From positions 1 through 64,000 of the forward strand of contig CALSCR010004131.1 of NCBI GenBank assembly GCA_943704495.1: a stretch of 64,000 nucleotides of DNA. The letters run 5' to 3'. The notes below the pieces were generated by a model that ran no database searches, was not told where the DNA came from, and saw only the letters and a list, made by a program, of their open reading frames with translations. Source of the DNA: Pigoraptor chileana. Taxonomy: Eukaryota > Opisthokonta > Filasterea. Below, one piece after another: positions 35,854-44,260 of this stretch. Position 1 is the stretch's first letter, and each line of letters starts with the position of its first letter. Position numbers and translations under genes: made by a program.

Positions 35854-36489
35854 TTATTCGTCTTCAGTGATAATTTCGTGCATGACGTCGTTCTTGTCAA
35901 AATCAACAATCCGTTTTGAATTTGGTCGTGGTGTAATGTAATTTGGATCCAATCGGACTGGTGTCGCCGATTCGGTGGGCGCAGTGTCAGGAGGATAACA
36001 AATTGGATTGGCAGCGTCTGCCGGGCGGCCAAAGTACTCTACTGCAAGACCCTCGGACACCAACAGGTGATTGACATTTCTGCCGCACTCATCATACACC
36101 AAGCACATCAAACAACGCCACGGGTCTAACCCCCGACACTCCACAGTGTGAAGCTGTCTTGACATTCCGCACGCCGCACGGATGTCTTTCCTCGCCATGC
36201 CAACCGTCCAATTAATGTCTGGAAACAGCATTTGCAACAATCTTGTTCGCTGCTCAATTGACTTTGCTTTCTTGTCTTCTGCCGCTGCCAACACGTCTTC
36301 CAAATCGATTCCAAAGAGTTTTGCTGAAAACATGATTAGCTCTCCGCCAAACCACATACCCACTTTAATGGTATCGCCACTGTACACGTCCACAATCTTT
36401 ACCTTCCTTTTCCCCTGAATTGTAAACGGGGAAGCCGTGTCAAATGTTAGTCTCTTCAACGACTCTTCCTTAGAGCTACCCAACCCCAT
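35854..36489 (-). CDS. Staphylococcal-nuclease-like protein with myristoylation signal
   Basis: 211 residues. MGLGSSKEES is a good N-myristoylation site (Gly2, Ser6). Residues ~27-150 follow the SNase (OB) fold: KVKIVDVYSGDTIKVGMWF, FSAKLFGIDLEDV, then WRCLMCLVYDECGRNVNHLL and SEGLAVEYFG at the end of the domain. The basic and acidic catalytic set is not fully evident, so it may bind rather than cut nucleic acid. Myristoylation would tether it to a membrane or the inner virion membrane. The tail is acidic. A hairpin starts immediately after the stop. Confidence 0.65.
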   Translation of the reverse strand: MGLGSSKEESLKRLTFDTASPFTIQGKRKVKIVDVYSGDTIKVGMWFGGELIMFSAKLFGIDLEDVLAAAEDKKAKSIEQRTRLLQMLFPDINWTVGMARKDIRAACGMSRQLHTVECRGLDPWRCLMCLVYDECGRNVNHLLVSEGLAVEYFGRPADAANPICYPPDTAPTESATPVRLDPNYITPRPNSKRIVDFDKNDVMHEIITEDE

Positions 36490-37141
36490 GTGTGCCTATT
36501 AAGCACAAACAAATAAAGCAGGGTTAAGCCCCCGCACGACAGTTAAGCCGAATCACTACAGTAAAGCCGAGTCGCTACAGTAAAGCCGAGTCACTAGTGT
36601 TGAGCTGAGTCACTAGAGTTAAGCCGAGTCGAGTATCGAGGGTTGTGGTAGGAGTCGGGGGTTATGGCACGTTGGGCAGCTCGATTTTGTTTATGAAGAA
36701 AATCACAATAGAATAATGCTAATTGTTCTATTTGTAAACTCAGAACCGTGGCGCCACGGCGGTCCATGCGGGGTAAACAAAGCACCGTGGTGCCTCGGCG
36801 GTACGTGCATAAACGATTCACCGTGGTGGAGGTCCGTGCAGAAGTAAACAAAGCACCGTGGCGCGGCGGTCCGTGCAGAAGTAAACAAAGCACGTTCAGT
36901 ATGATCAAACCAAAGCACCGTGGTAACGCCGCGGTTCAGTGCGATCAAACCAAAGCACCGTGGTCACGCGGCGGTTCAGTGCGATCAAACCAAAGCACCG
37001 TGGTCACGCGGCGGTTCAGTGCGATCAAACCAAATCACCGAGGTAACGCGGCGGTTCAGTGCGATCAAACCAAAGCACCGTGGTAACGCGGCGGTTCAGT
37101 ACGATCAAACCAAAGCACCGTGGTGGCGCGGCGGTCCGTGC
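36490..37141 (-). repeat. Tandem repeats and family A hairpin cluster
   Basis: 36530-36630: five units of AGCCGAGTCACTACAGTAA. 36745-37142: about nine minus-oriented hairpin copies of type ACCGTGGT(GG/AA/CA)CGCGGCGG, separated by TTCAGTGCGATCAAACCAAA. The last copy (37125-37142) abuts the stop of the RING gene. No gene supported. Confidence 0.8.
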
Positions 37142-37477
37142 CTAAGTGAAGGCACAACCCCTACACAATGGACATGTCATATTGTTTGCGGCTACCCAGC
37201 GGTCTACGCATTTTTTGTGGAAGCTGTGATTGCACGTCAGAGTTCGCCGATATTGACCCGGCATGTACGATTCTTGACAAATTGGACATTCTAAGCCGCA
37301 CAGATCGTCGTTTGCACAAATTCGGCGAGACAGTGGGATCGTAAGAATGCGAGGGTCTGGATTAGTTGCTAATGTGATGACGACATCATTTCTCTTGCCT
37401 TGAATGAAGTCTTCGATCGCAGGATACAGCATACCCTTCAGTTGTTCAAAAACAGATTCGACGGTGGTCTGACCCAT
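37142..37477 (-). CDS. RING-H2 finger protein
   Basis: 111 residues. A C3H2C3 RING-H2 finger fills the C-terminal third: LECPICQESYMPG, RTLTCNHSFHKKCVDRW, MTCPLCRG. The N-terminal ~60 residues are a short helical region. Such small RING-H2 proteins act as E3 ubiquitin ligases and are often used by large viruses against host defence factors. The TAG stop runs straight into a family A hairpin. The start region overlaps another open frame. Confidence 0.8.
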   Translation of the reverse strand: MGQTTVESVFEQLKGMLYPAIEDFIQGKRNDVVITLATNPDPRILTIPLSRRICANDDLCGLECPICQESYMPGQYRRTLTCNHSFHKKCVDRWVAANNMTCPLCRGCAFT

Positions 37478-37779
37478 GGCTTCACTTGCTTGATCGAAAG
37501 GGCAGATGATTTTATTTTGGAAGGGAACGCGCTTTCATTCTTTGCTGTCGGGACATGTTCATTTGGTTGTGGCGGCTTCCCATTTTCGACAGTGGTTTCT
37601 CTTATGTCCGTCAACTTACTGTTGCTGTGGATGGACGACCGAGACGACCGCGGCGCTCGAGACTTATGCAAAAGATCGGGACTGTCAGGAATGGGTCTGT
37701 TAAAAATCTCGGCACTAATGGCGCCCCACTGAGTGTCAGGCGATGTGCACATGGTTCTATTTTGAATCGGATGCTGCAT
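37438..37779 (-). CDS. Possible hydrophilic small protein
   Basis: 113 residues from ATG 37779, Ser/Pro/Lys-rich and without a recognised domain (SRAPRSSRSSIHSNSKL). It overlaps the start of the RING gene by 40 bp in another phase and could be a separate small gene, an upstream frame or a chance frame. Confidence 0.25.
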   Translation of the reverse strand: MQHPIQNRTMCTSPDTQWGAISAEIFNRPIPDSPDLLHKSRAPRSSRSSIHSNSKLTDIRETTVENGKPPQPNEHVPTAKNESAFPSKIKSSALSIKQVKPWVRPPSNLFLNN

Positions 37780-38184
37780 GTTGAAAAGCTGTCTTATTTT
37801 TTTTCCCTGATCTTAAAATTACCAAAAGAAAAAAGGGGGAACAACGTGTCCCCCCTGACCCCCTCCGGTTCCCGTTATCCCATCTGGTCTCATCTGGTAT
37901 TCTCCGCTTTCTTTTCCTTATTTTGAAATAGTTGCAATGATCAAAGGGAAAGAGGAGGGAGGCTAGGGGGGGAGGTTGGGGGGGCTAGGGAACCGGAAGG
38001 GGCAACGGGGACACGTCGTGGGGATAGGGAACCAGAGGGCAACGGGGACACGTCGGGGGGGATAGGGAACCGAAGGGGCAAGGGGACACGTCGTGTGAAG
38101 AGGGAACCGTAGGGGGTTAGGGGGACACGTGTCTCCCTACGCGTGTCCCTCTAAAGGGGTCGTCCGTCTAATTAGAAAGACAAA
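37780..38184. repeat. GGGACACGTCG tandem repeats and palindromes
   Basis: 37838-37860 carries a hairpin of the GGGGAACA-ACG-TGTCCCC kind. 37985-38160 has about six units of GGGACACGTCGTGGGGATAG interleaved with GGAACCG(A)AGGGG. On the other strand the unit includes CGACGTGTCCCC, the stem of the hairpin found after polymerase X (48032-48046), so this is another hairpin class. Confidence 0.65.
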
Positions 38185-39528
38185 ATGCATGCTGGGTGGG
38201 AGACAGTGCGACTTGAAGTGAGGGTGCGGCCGGAAGTTGCTCGTTGGCTCGAGGTTGTGCAAGGGGATGGGGATGCGGTAGCGACGGCGCTAGAAGCGGC
38301 AAAGGCTGTTATGGAATTGGCGGCGTCTTCCTCCACGAGCGGCAGGCCTTTGCTCGACAAGATTAAGCGGCTCGAGACGGAAATGGCAGCGGCAGTCGAA
38401 TCGCACACGCGTGAGTTGGCGGGGGTGCGTGACAAAGAGAGTGCACTGCGACAGGGTGAGATTGAGCAGTTGCGGCGCCAGATTGCGGAAAAGAACTCGC
38501 AGCTGTCCGAGATGTGGTCGCAGATCAGGACGGAATTGGCAATGATTCGGGGAGACGAAGTACGCAAATTGCAGGATGCTGTTAAGGAGAGGGAGTTTGA
38601 GATCAAGGCGCTCAAGACGATGAATTGTGTCAAAGGGGCCCAGGGCGAAGAGTTGATTTTGCGGGCGTTGCAGGCGACGTTCAAGGAGTCGGCAGTGACG
38701 CACACTGGGAAGACCGCGCATGAGTGTGACATACACTTGACAGATACGGTCGGGCAAGCAGTTGGGAGGACCATTGCCTTTGAGAGCAAGTTTAAGGCGA
38801 CGATAACTAGGCAGGATGTGGAAAAGTTTCAATTTGACGTGAATAATTTGGCAACAAGCGCGAAACAAGGGCAGCCGATCATTGGGAGCGTGTTTGTGTC
38901 AATACTCTCGTCAAACATCCCTGCAAAGGGCAACATGCTGATAGAGTTGATTGCGCCCACAGAAAGCCTTGCGCACTCTGTGCCGGTGATGTATCTGGGG
39001 TTTTCAAGTCAAAACGAGTTTATGGAACAGTTTCCGTCGGTGGTGACGGTGTTTCACAGGTTTGCAAACGTCATGTATGCTGCGCATGAGGCGACGAGAG
39101 GAGGCGATGCGGCCAAAAACAAGGCGGAGAGGGAAGCGACCAATGCAACGGTGCAACAGGTGGTAGCCATGTTTCAGACGTTGTCGGCAAATCAGGGGAG
39201 GATTGAGCAGTTCAAAGTGCAAGTAATGAAGTTTGCGAACGATTTGGCGGCGGACAACGCGACAGTGCTCAAGCATGTGGACGAAATCTTGGCAAGACAT
39301 GGGGTAAATCCAACGCTTGCCATTGCACCTGTGCAGACGGTTGCAAAGAAAGGCGGCAAAAACCAGTACACGTGTGACCAGTGTGTGGAAGTGTTCACGA
39401 ACAAGAAGACGCACGCGACGCACCAAAGGGCCTGTGCGCGTTCCGCCGCGCCCCACGGGTTATCGAACGCGCAACAGGTGTCAAATGAGCTGGGGGTTTC
39501 AATTGACCAAAGTCTTTCGTCCATGTGA
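38185..39528 (+). CDS. Coiled-coil PD-(D/E)xK-type nuclease with C2H2 zinc finger
   Basis: 447 residues. ~45-145 is a long charged coiled coil (IEQLRRQIAEKNSQLSEMWS). ~150-235 has the restriction-endonuclease-like pattern: GAQGEELILRALQATF, then ECDIHLTD, then TIAFESKFKATIT, giving the E...D...ExK set. ~395-420 is one C2H2 finger (YTCDQCVEVF...THATHQRAC). The enzyme may act in recombination, DNA repair or degradation of host DNA. Right after the zinc finger ARSAAPHGLS is encoded by a family C hairpin (39436-39451), followed by ~23 further residues. Confidence 0.65.
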   Translation: MHAGWETVRLEVRVRPEVARWLEVVQGDGDAVATALEAAKAVMELAASSSTSGRPLLDKIKRLETEMAAAVESHTRELAGVRDKESALRQGEIEQLRRQIAEKNSQLSEMWSQIRTELAMIRGDEVRKLQDAVKEREFEIKALKTMNCVKGAQGEELILRALQATFKESAVTHTGKTAHECDIHLTDTVGQAVGRTIAFESKFKATITRQDVEKFQFDVNNLATSAKQGQPIIGSVFVSILSSNIPAKGNMLIELIAPTESLAHSVPVMYLGFSSQNEFMEQFPSVVTVFHRFANVMYAAHEATRGGDAAKNKAEREATNATVQQVVAMFQTLSANQGRIEQFKVQVMKFANDLAADNATVLKHVDEILARHGVNPTLAIAPVQTVAKKGGKNQYTCDQCVEVFTNKKTHATHQRACARSAAPHGLSNAQQVSNELGVSIDQSLSSM

Positions 39529-39593
39529 AGGAATATGAGGAAAAATTGATATACAAGGGTCCCGCGAGAACAATCTAAGCATGGATAGCCAAC

Positions 39594-40478
39594 ATGAATG
39601 AATACTCGGAACAAGTGCCCGACTGTATACCCGTGGTGAGCGGCGGGACGCTCGGGGGGACGCTCAGGGGGACGCTCAGGGGGATTCTTTTTGACAAGGA
39701 TGGTACTTTGTTGGATTTCAAGGGACATTGGGGTCCTGTACTGTTTAAGGTGGCAGAGGAGCTCGCGCCGTCTGACCGTGTTTTGTGGAGGATGACAGAG
39801 GCGTGTGGATTTGTGCGTGGAACTGACAAGTTGAATGAACGTCTTGATGTGCCTTTTGCGAGTGGCAGTGGGCGCGATGTGGCCGAGTTATGGCAGCAAA
39901 TTTTGATTGAGGAGGGTGGCGTGAGTGCGCTGCCATGTCCCGTGCGCCACTCTCCTGGAAGCCCTTATTGGGTGGACGCGGTTGAGGGGCATTTGTTGAA
40001 GACAGCCTCATATACGTTTGGCAAACCAGTCACCGATTTGGCACGGTTGTTTCGCCAACTCCGCGCCGACGGAATGAAAATTGGAATCGCGTCAATGGAT
40101 TCAGAGAAATCAGTGCGTACAATGATTAGCGACCTAAATTTGACCGTCGATTTCTACTGTGGGGCTGACAGTGGAATCGCACCAAAGCCAGCTGCGGATA
40201 TGGCGAATGCGTTTTGCCAAATGGTTGGGTTGGAACCGTCTCAAGTCGTTATGGTTGGCGACTCTTATGTTGACATGGTCATGGCAAAGAATGCCAAACT
40301 CGGCCTGGCGATTGGTGTTCTTACAGGGGTCTGCGGTTCTGAAACTCTCCTGCAGCACGCTGATATAATCGTAAGCAGTGTTGATAGTCCCGAATTTTAC
40401 AAAGCTCTGAGCGTTCCGCCGCTCGCCACGGGGTTTTCAGTTCCGCAACAGAGCGGGTTGGATTGGTCGGGTGTTTGA
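39594..40478 (+). CDS. HAD-superfamily phosphatase (phosphoglycolate phosphatase-like)
   Basis: 294 residues. Motif I is LFDKDGTLLDF (~35-45). IGIASMDSEKSVRTMI is motif II, PKPAADMANAFC holds the motif III Lys and VVMVGDSYVDMVMAKN is motif IV, all present. The order and the helical cap fit Gph-type phosphatases, which hydrolyse small phosphoesters. Its N-terminus (VVSGGTLGGTLRGTLRG) and C-terminal ~20 residues (SVPPLATGFSVPQQSG) are encoded by hairpin elements facing outward, so the core enzyme sits between a matched inverted pair. Confidence 0.85.
   Translation: MNEYSEQVPDCIPVVSGGTLGGTLRGTLRGILFDKDGTLLDFKGHWGPVLFKVAEELAPSDRVLWRMTEACGFVRGTDKLNERLDVPFASGSGRDVAELWQQILIEEGGVSALPCPVRHSPGSPYWVDAVEGHLLKTASYTFGKPVTDLARLFRQLRADGMKIGIASMDSEKSVRTMISDLNLTVDFYCGADSGIAPKPAADMANAFCQMVGLEPSQVVMVGDSYVDMVMAKNAKLGLAIGVLTGVCGSETLLQHADIIVSSVDSPEFYKALSVPPLATGFSVPQQSGLDWSGV
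40409..40424 (+). repeat. Family B hairpin inside the coding 3' end
   Basis: GAGCG-TTCCGC-CGCTC, tail GCCACGGGG. Its partner in the opposite orientation lies at ~39636-39652 in the coding 5' end of the same gene. Confidence 0.7.
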
Positions 40479-40687
40479 CCAATTGTGCCAGCATTTTTTT
40501 TATATTACTTTTGTTTATTACTTAATACACTAAAGTTATAAACCGAAAAAATGCTGGTTGCCATGTTCAATCCGCGCGCTACCACGGTGGTTTTGTCTGA
40601 TCGCACGGACAGCGCGCGTTTGAGCGTGCTCGCCACGGGTTTTTAGCCAGAAATTCGTGTGCCGTGGTAGCGCGGCGGTCCGTGCAA
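40479..40687. repeat. Intergenic hairpins
   Basis: Poly-T and ATTACTTTTGTTTATTACTT (~40494-40520) are followed by degenerate hairpin pieces near 40576-40640. A minus-oriented GCGCGGCGGTCCGTGC at 40670-40685 lies one base past the protease stop. A CCAAAAAATGCTG motif is duplicated at ~40486 and ~40545 in inverted form around the AT-rich stretch. Confidence 0.6.
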
Positions 40688-41785
40688 TCAGTATGGCAAC
40701 GTCGGATCAGTAAAGAAAATGTGACGCATTGAAAACATCATTTCGTCCGAGTACGTGAGCTGATCGAATTCTTCGAATGAGTTGCATGTGTGGAGCAGTG
40801 CATGAAAGAACACGCTGTACATGCCGCACTCTGTTTTACCATATTGGTGTCGTTTGGCGTTAATTATTTTTTGTGACGTCCACCCCAGCGATTTTGCTTC
40901 ATCGCAGTACATGTCCATGAGTGCCAAGACGTCGCTGGACGGCTGACTGCTGCCAGAATCAAAATAGATTACTTGGACTTTGTTATCTAGTTTCAATACA
41001 GCAAGGGCCACCCAGTGCTTGCCAGGCTCGTACGACGCCGCAGTGTTAAAAACAAACCCAATGTGACGGACGTGGCTTGGTAGGCTAGAGAGGGAGTGTT
41101 CAGTAAAGAATCGCTCGTGGCCGTTGATGTCCTTGCCCCACAAATGAAAAAAGTTTGCGGGGAATGTTCCCACTGAATAAAATTCATTGCTAATGAACTG
41201 CAGGCGTTTTAGCGCGTCCGTAATCTGGTAGGTAATAAACCATTCGTTGGTATTTGCGGGACCCTGCGCGACAATCGCGTGCGTGAGCTGCTCGTCCTTT
41301 GTTCCAATCTTCTTCAAAACGCACGTCATATTATTGTTACAGTTTGGGAACAGCTCTGCAGAGGCGTTTTCCGCGGTAATCTTGCCGGTCATGAGCAACC
41401 TAATGATTTGGCTGTAGTTGTCACCTGTTTTTTCCAATGCTTCTGCAAATCGCTGCGTCTGGACGGCGTTGAAGCAGCTGTTGCCGTTTGCCTTGTTAGT
41501 ACACTGGGCTAGCATGGGATTATGGGGCAAGCTACTCAACCCAAATATGGTTTCCTTCAACTGTGTTCGATTTGCGTCGTGTTGGGATTGGATTGTGAAG
41601 GAGCGACGGTCATCTGTTGGAACGCGGGTGTCGTTGGTTGGCGTGGCGTCAGGCAAACGGACGGCCGCAAGGTCCCCTCCGCTCTGACCTTCAGCTCCGC
41701 TTGCTACGGGATTAGTAGGGCGGGTTAGAGAAGCAGCACGTGTCCACATATAACTGTCCAAACGTACAATGTACTTGCGCCCCAT
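40688..41785 (-). CDS. C48/adenain-like cysteine protease (virion maturation type)
   Basis: 365 residues from ATG 41785. The frame extends upstream but there encodes only A/T-rich and hairpin sequence. The catalytic order is clear: EPGKHWVALAVLKL (His, ~258), VIYFDSGSSQPS (Asp, ~275), GKTECGMYSVFFHALL (Gln/Cys region, Cys ~318). This is the Ulp1/adenain fold used by nucleocytoviruses (poxvirus I7, ASFV pS273R) to process virion precursors; it could alternatively remove ubiquitin-like modifiers. The N-terminal ~110 residues are not recognised. Confidence 0.85.
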   Translation of the reverse strand: MGRKYIVRLDSYMWTRAASLTRPTNPVASGAEGQSGGDLAAVRLPDATPTNDTRVPTDDRRSFTIQSQHDANRTQLKETIFGLSSLPHNPMLAQCTNKANGNSCFNAVQTQRFAEALEKTGDNYSQIIRLLMTGKITAENASAELFPNCNNNMTCVLKKIGTKDEQLTHAIVAQGPANTNEWFITYQITDALKRLQFISNEFYSVGTFPANFFHLWGKDINGHERFFTEHSLSSLPSHVRHIGFVFNTAASYEPGKHWVALAVLKLDNKVQVIYFDSGSSQPSSDVLALMDMYCDEAKSLGWTSQKIINAKRHQYGKTECGMYSVFFHALLHTCNSFEEFDQLTYSDEMMFSMRHIFFTDPTLPY

Positions 41786-42073
41786 GCCTTTAATTTTGAA
41801 GGTGCATTTTTTTTCTGCCGTCCAATTTTTTCTGCTCATATCGGAATTGTGTTTTTTTCCGCCAGTCCATTTTTTCTGCCAATCCATTTTTTCTGCCCGA
41901 TGCGATTTTTCAGCCAAATGTGCTTTTTTCTGCCGCAGAAAAATCGCAGAAAAATCGGAACCGTGGTGGCGCGGCGGTCCGTGCCTGGGAAAAAACGCCA
42001 GTTGACAGTATTTAAACTGATCAATCATGAGAGGATTGATCAACACAGAACACACGCCGACCACTTACTTCAA
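41786..42073. repeat. CAGAAAAAAT-rich repeats and a family A hairpin
   Basis: 41805-41950 carries six or seven units of TTTTTTCTGCC plus 8-15 nt, and CGCAGAAAAATCG twice. A minus-oriented hairpin (ggcgcggcggtccgtgcc) at ~41966-41984 faces left, away from the BAH-PHD gene. The A/T arrays lie in the shared upstream region of two divergent genes. Confidence 0.65.
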
Positions 42074-43096
42074 ATGGAGCAACTTAACGACATTGATCTG
42101 CTCTTGCAGGGAATGCTGGGCCCGGACTTTGATCAAACCGTCTCCGAACTCGACACAGATTCACTGGCGGCACTGATTGCCGACATTTACAAGGACGGGA
42201 ATGAGTTGTCTGCCGAGTCTATCCCCCTGCCATCCACATACGACATGTCAACACCAGGGGTGACAACAATGCGAACGCCCGAGATTGACGACGTGCCACA
42301 ACTCTACAATTGGATACCAGATGAGGCGATGACAATGAGAACGCCAGAGGTCGACGCGGATCTCGACGATGAGACAGAGGCGATGACCATGAGAACGCCA
42401 GAGGTCGACGCGGATCTCGACGATGAGACAGAGGAAATGACAATGAGAACGCCAGAGGCCGCCGACGCGCCGCAATCCCGAACAATCGTAACGGTGGGAG
42501 CGTTCTCGTTCGGTCCCGGCGACGCTGTCATGATCAAGGTGTACACCGACGAACCCAACGAGCTCAACTCCGAGCAGCCAGCTCTCGTGTCCGACGTCAA
42601 GACAGATCGTAAGACCGGCGACAAGCTCATCGTCGTCGAATGGCTTTACGGCCGGAACGAATCCGTGATTGAATATCCGCAACCCCTCGTCAAGAGCAAC
42701 GAGTGCTTTTCCAACCAGGAGCTCTTCCGCTCAAACCACGTTCAAACCGTGCATGTCAACACCATCAACGGGCCGTGTCGCGTCCAGTCAATCCAGGGGT
42801 TTCTTCGCTCGAAACCGTTCAATCGCCAATTTTTCACGCGCACGAGTATCCGCACACGACGCGAGAACTCCGCAGTTATCTGTCGAATCGGCAAGATCTC
42901 CTGCATAGGCTGTCGCAAGATCGTCAATCCCGACAAGGCCAGCGATGAAAACGCAATGGTGCTCTGCACAAAGTGCAACAGGTTGTCGCATCTAACCTGC
43001 ATTCAGCGCCGACAAACCCTCCGTCCGGCACCGACGTTCAAGTCGAAATGCAGTAGCTTTTGCTGTGATAGCGAGAAATATCACCTCAACCTCTGA
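42074..43096 (+). CDS. BAH-PHD chromatin-reader-like protein
   Basis: 340 residues from ATG 42074. The N-terminal ~50 are acidic and Leu-rich. ~55-130 holds tandem MTMRTPE(VDADLDDETEA) repeats with TP sites. ~135-215 is a BAH-type domain: FSFGPGDAVMIKVYTDEPNE, PALVSDVKTD, KLIVVEWLYGRNESV. ~270-315 is a PHD-type finger: ISCIGCRKIVNPDKASDE, MVLCTKCNRLSHLTCIQ, CSSFCC. BAH-PHD pairs read histone tails in eukaryotes (plant EBS/SHL, RSC-type proteins). In a virus this suggests reading of host or virus-associated chromatin. The stop overlaps a hairpin. Confidence 0.75.
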   Translation: MEQLNDIDLLLQGMLGPDFDQTVSELDTDSLAALIADIYKDGNELSAESIPLPSTYDMSTPGVTTMRTPEIDDVPQLYNWIPDEAMTMRTPEVDADLDDETEAMTMRTPEVDADLDDETEEMTMRTPEAADAPQSRTIVTVGAFSFGPGDAVMIKVYTDEPNELNSEQPALVSDVKTDRKTGDKLIVVEWLYGRNESVIEYPQPLVKSNECFSNQELFRSNHVQTVHVNTINGPCRVQSIQGFLRSKPFNRQFFTRTSIRTRRENSAVICRIGKISCIGCRKIVNPDKASDENAMVLCTKCNRLSHLTCIQRRQTLRPAPTFKSKCSSFCCDSEKYHLNL

Positions 43097-43345
43097 GCGT
43101 GTCCGCCGCTCACCACGGTTTTGTTCCGCCGCTCACCACGGTTTTGTGTTTTGCGAAGCGTGATGTGCACCAAATTCAACAGTCGAATAAAGCACAGACA
43201 CACTTAGATCATTTCAGTTTGTAGTTGGAGAATCAGACTCATAAAGCAAGCTGTTCGACGATAGGGCGCCCAGTTGTAGAACTGAAAACCCCGTGGGAAG
43301 CACTGAAAACCCCGTGGGAAGCGGCGGAACGCTTAGGGGGAAAAA
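43095..43345. repeat. Hairpins between BAH-PHD and recombinase genes
   Basis: GAGCG-TGTCCGC-CGCTC (43095-43111) overlaps the BAH-PHD TGA stop. A second TTCCGCCGCTCACCACGG follows at ~43126-43144. A minus-oriented copy with a ACTGAAAACCCCGTGGGAAG duplication (43279-43331) precedes the recombinase start, facing away from it. Confidence 0.75.
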
Positions 43346-44260
43346 ATGAATGCGTATGTTAGAACACGGCCTTTAAAAACAATGACAACTGCGACTTGCA
43401 CTTTCAAGTCCCATCATAATATGCAAACAGCGAACAAGTGCATCATCTACGCCCGAGTTAGCACCACCGAACAAGGCAACACAAGTTTGGACGCCCAAGT
43501 CGACTCGTGTCGACACTACGCTCAACAGCATGGATATTCGGTGATCAATGTCGTTCGTGAGTGTTCGTCTGCATTTCGGGGTACCCAGCGTGAGCTCAGG
43601 ACTGCCATTGACGAAATGCGGGAGGGTACCACCATCTTGGTGACAAATGCCGATCGCTTTTCCCGCAATACTAATCGCGGGGCCGAGCTCCTCAATCACA
43701 TTTGCTCAAAGGGCTGTGCAGTCGTGTCGATTCTAGACAACGTTAACACGAACAGTACAATGGGCCGTTTCCATCTTCTCCACGGTATCGTGGACGGCGA
43801 GCGGCAGAGTAGCAACATTGGGGACAAGATCCGTCTGGCTAACAATGCGCGGGCCCGCTTGGGTCACCACATTGGTCCGGTTCCATATGGATGGGAGGTC
43901 CACGCGAACAATAGGGGCATTCGCAAGCTGGTTCAAAATACGAATGAAATGAAGGTGGTTCGCCTCGTTCAGAAGCTGCGGAAGGGAAATCTGTCTGCGA
44001 CCAAGGTGACCTCTGCACTTCGCACCGTAGATCCGAGGGCAGAGCCAGTCGAATTCGTGCACGAGGACACTGAGGAGCCCATGGGCAATATGGTTGCCAA
44101 TTATCCTTACTGGAAGATCGCATCGCTCCTCAATTTGTATAACATTCAACACCGTAATTCGCGGTGGACAATGCACAAGGTGGCAACAGTTTGCAAGGGC
44201 GGACGTGCCCAAAAGTCGGACTTGTCGTTGCTGGCACGCAGGCTCAACATCACGGATTGA
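43346..44260 (+). CDS. Serine recombinase (resolvase/invertase superfamily)
   Basis: 304 residues. KCIIYARVSTTEQGNTSLDA gives the catalytic Ser (~39) and its Arg partner. The fold continues with GTQRELRTAIDEM, ILVTNADRFSRNT and GERQSSNIGDKIRLANNAR. The C-terminal ~150 residues contain a recombinase-like DNA-binding region (GPVPYGWEV...MKVVRLVQKLRKG), as in the medium/large serine recombinases. An N-terminal ~30 residues precede the usual start, and an internal ATG at ~codon 26 is possible. No TnpB-like partner adjoins, so it is not an intact IS607. The tail overlaps the convergent ankyrin gene by 11 bp. Confidence 0.85.
   Translation: MNAYVRTRPLKTMTTATCTFKSHHNMQTANKCIIYARVSTTEQGNTSLDAQVDSCRHYAQQHGYSVINVVRECSSAFRGTQRELRTAIDEMREGTTILVTNADRFSRNTNRGAELLNHICSKGCAVVSILDNVNTNSTMGRFHLLHGIVDGERQSSNIGDKIRLANNARARLGHHIGPVPYGWEVHANNRGIRKLVQNTNEMKVVRLVQKLRKGNLSATKVTSALRTVDPRAEPVEFVHEDTEEPMGNMVANYPYWKIASLLNLYNIQHRNSRWTMHKVATVCKGGRAQKSDLSLLARRLNITD

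Noticed and set aside
43346-44260. Intact IS607-type insertion sequence
   Set aside because: No TnpB-like gene adjoins; the next gene is an ankyrin protein on the other strand.
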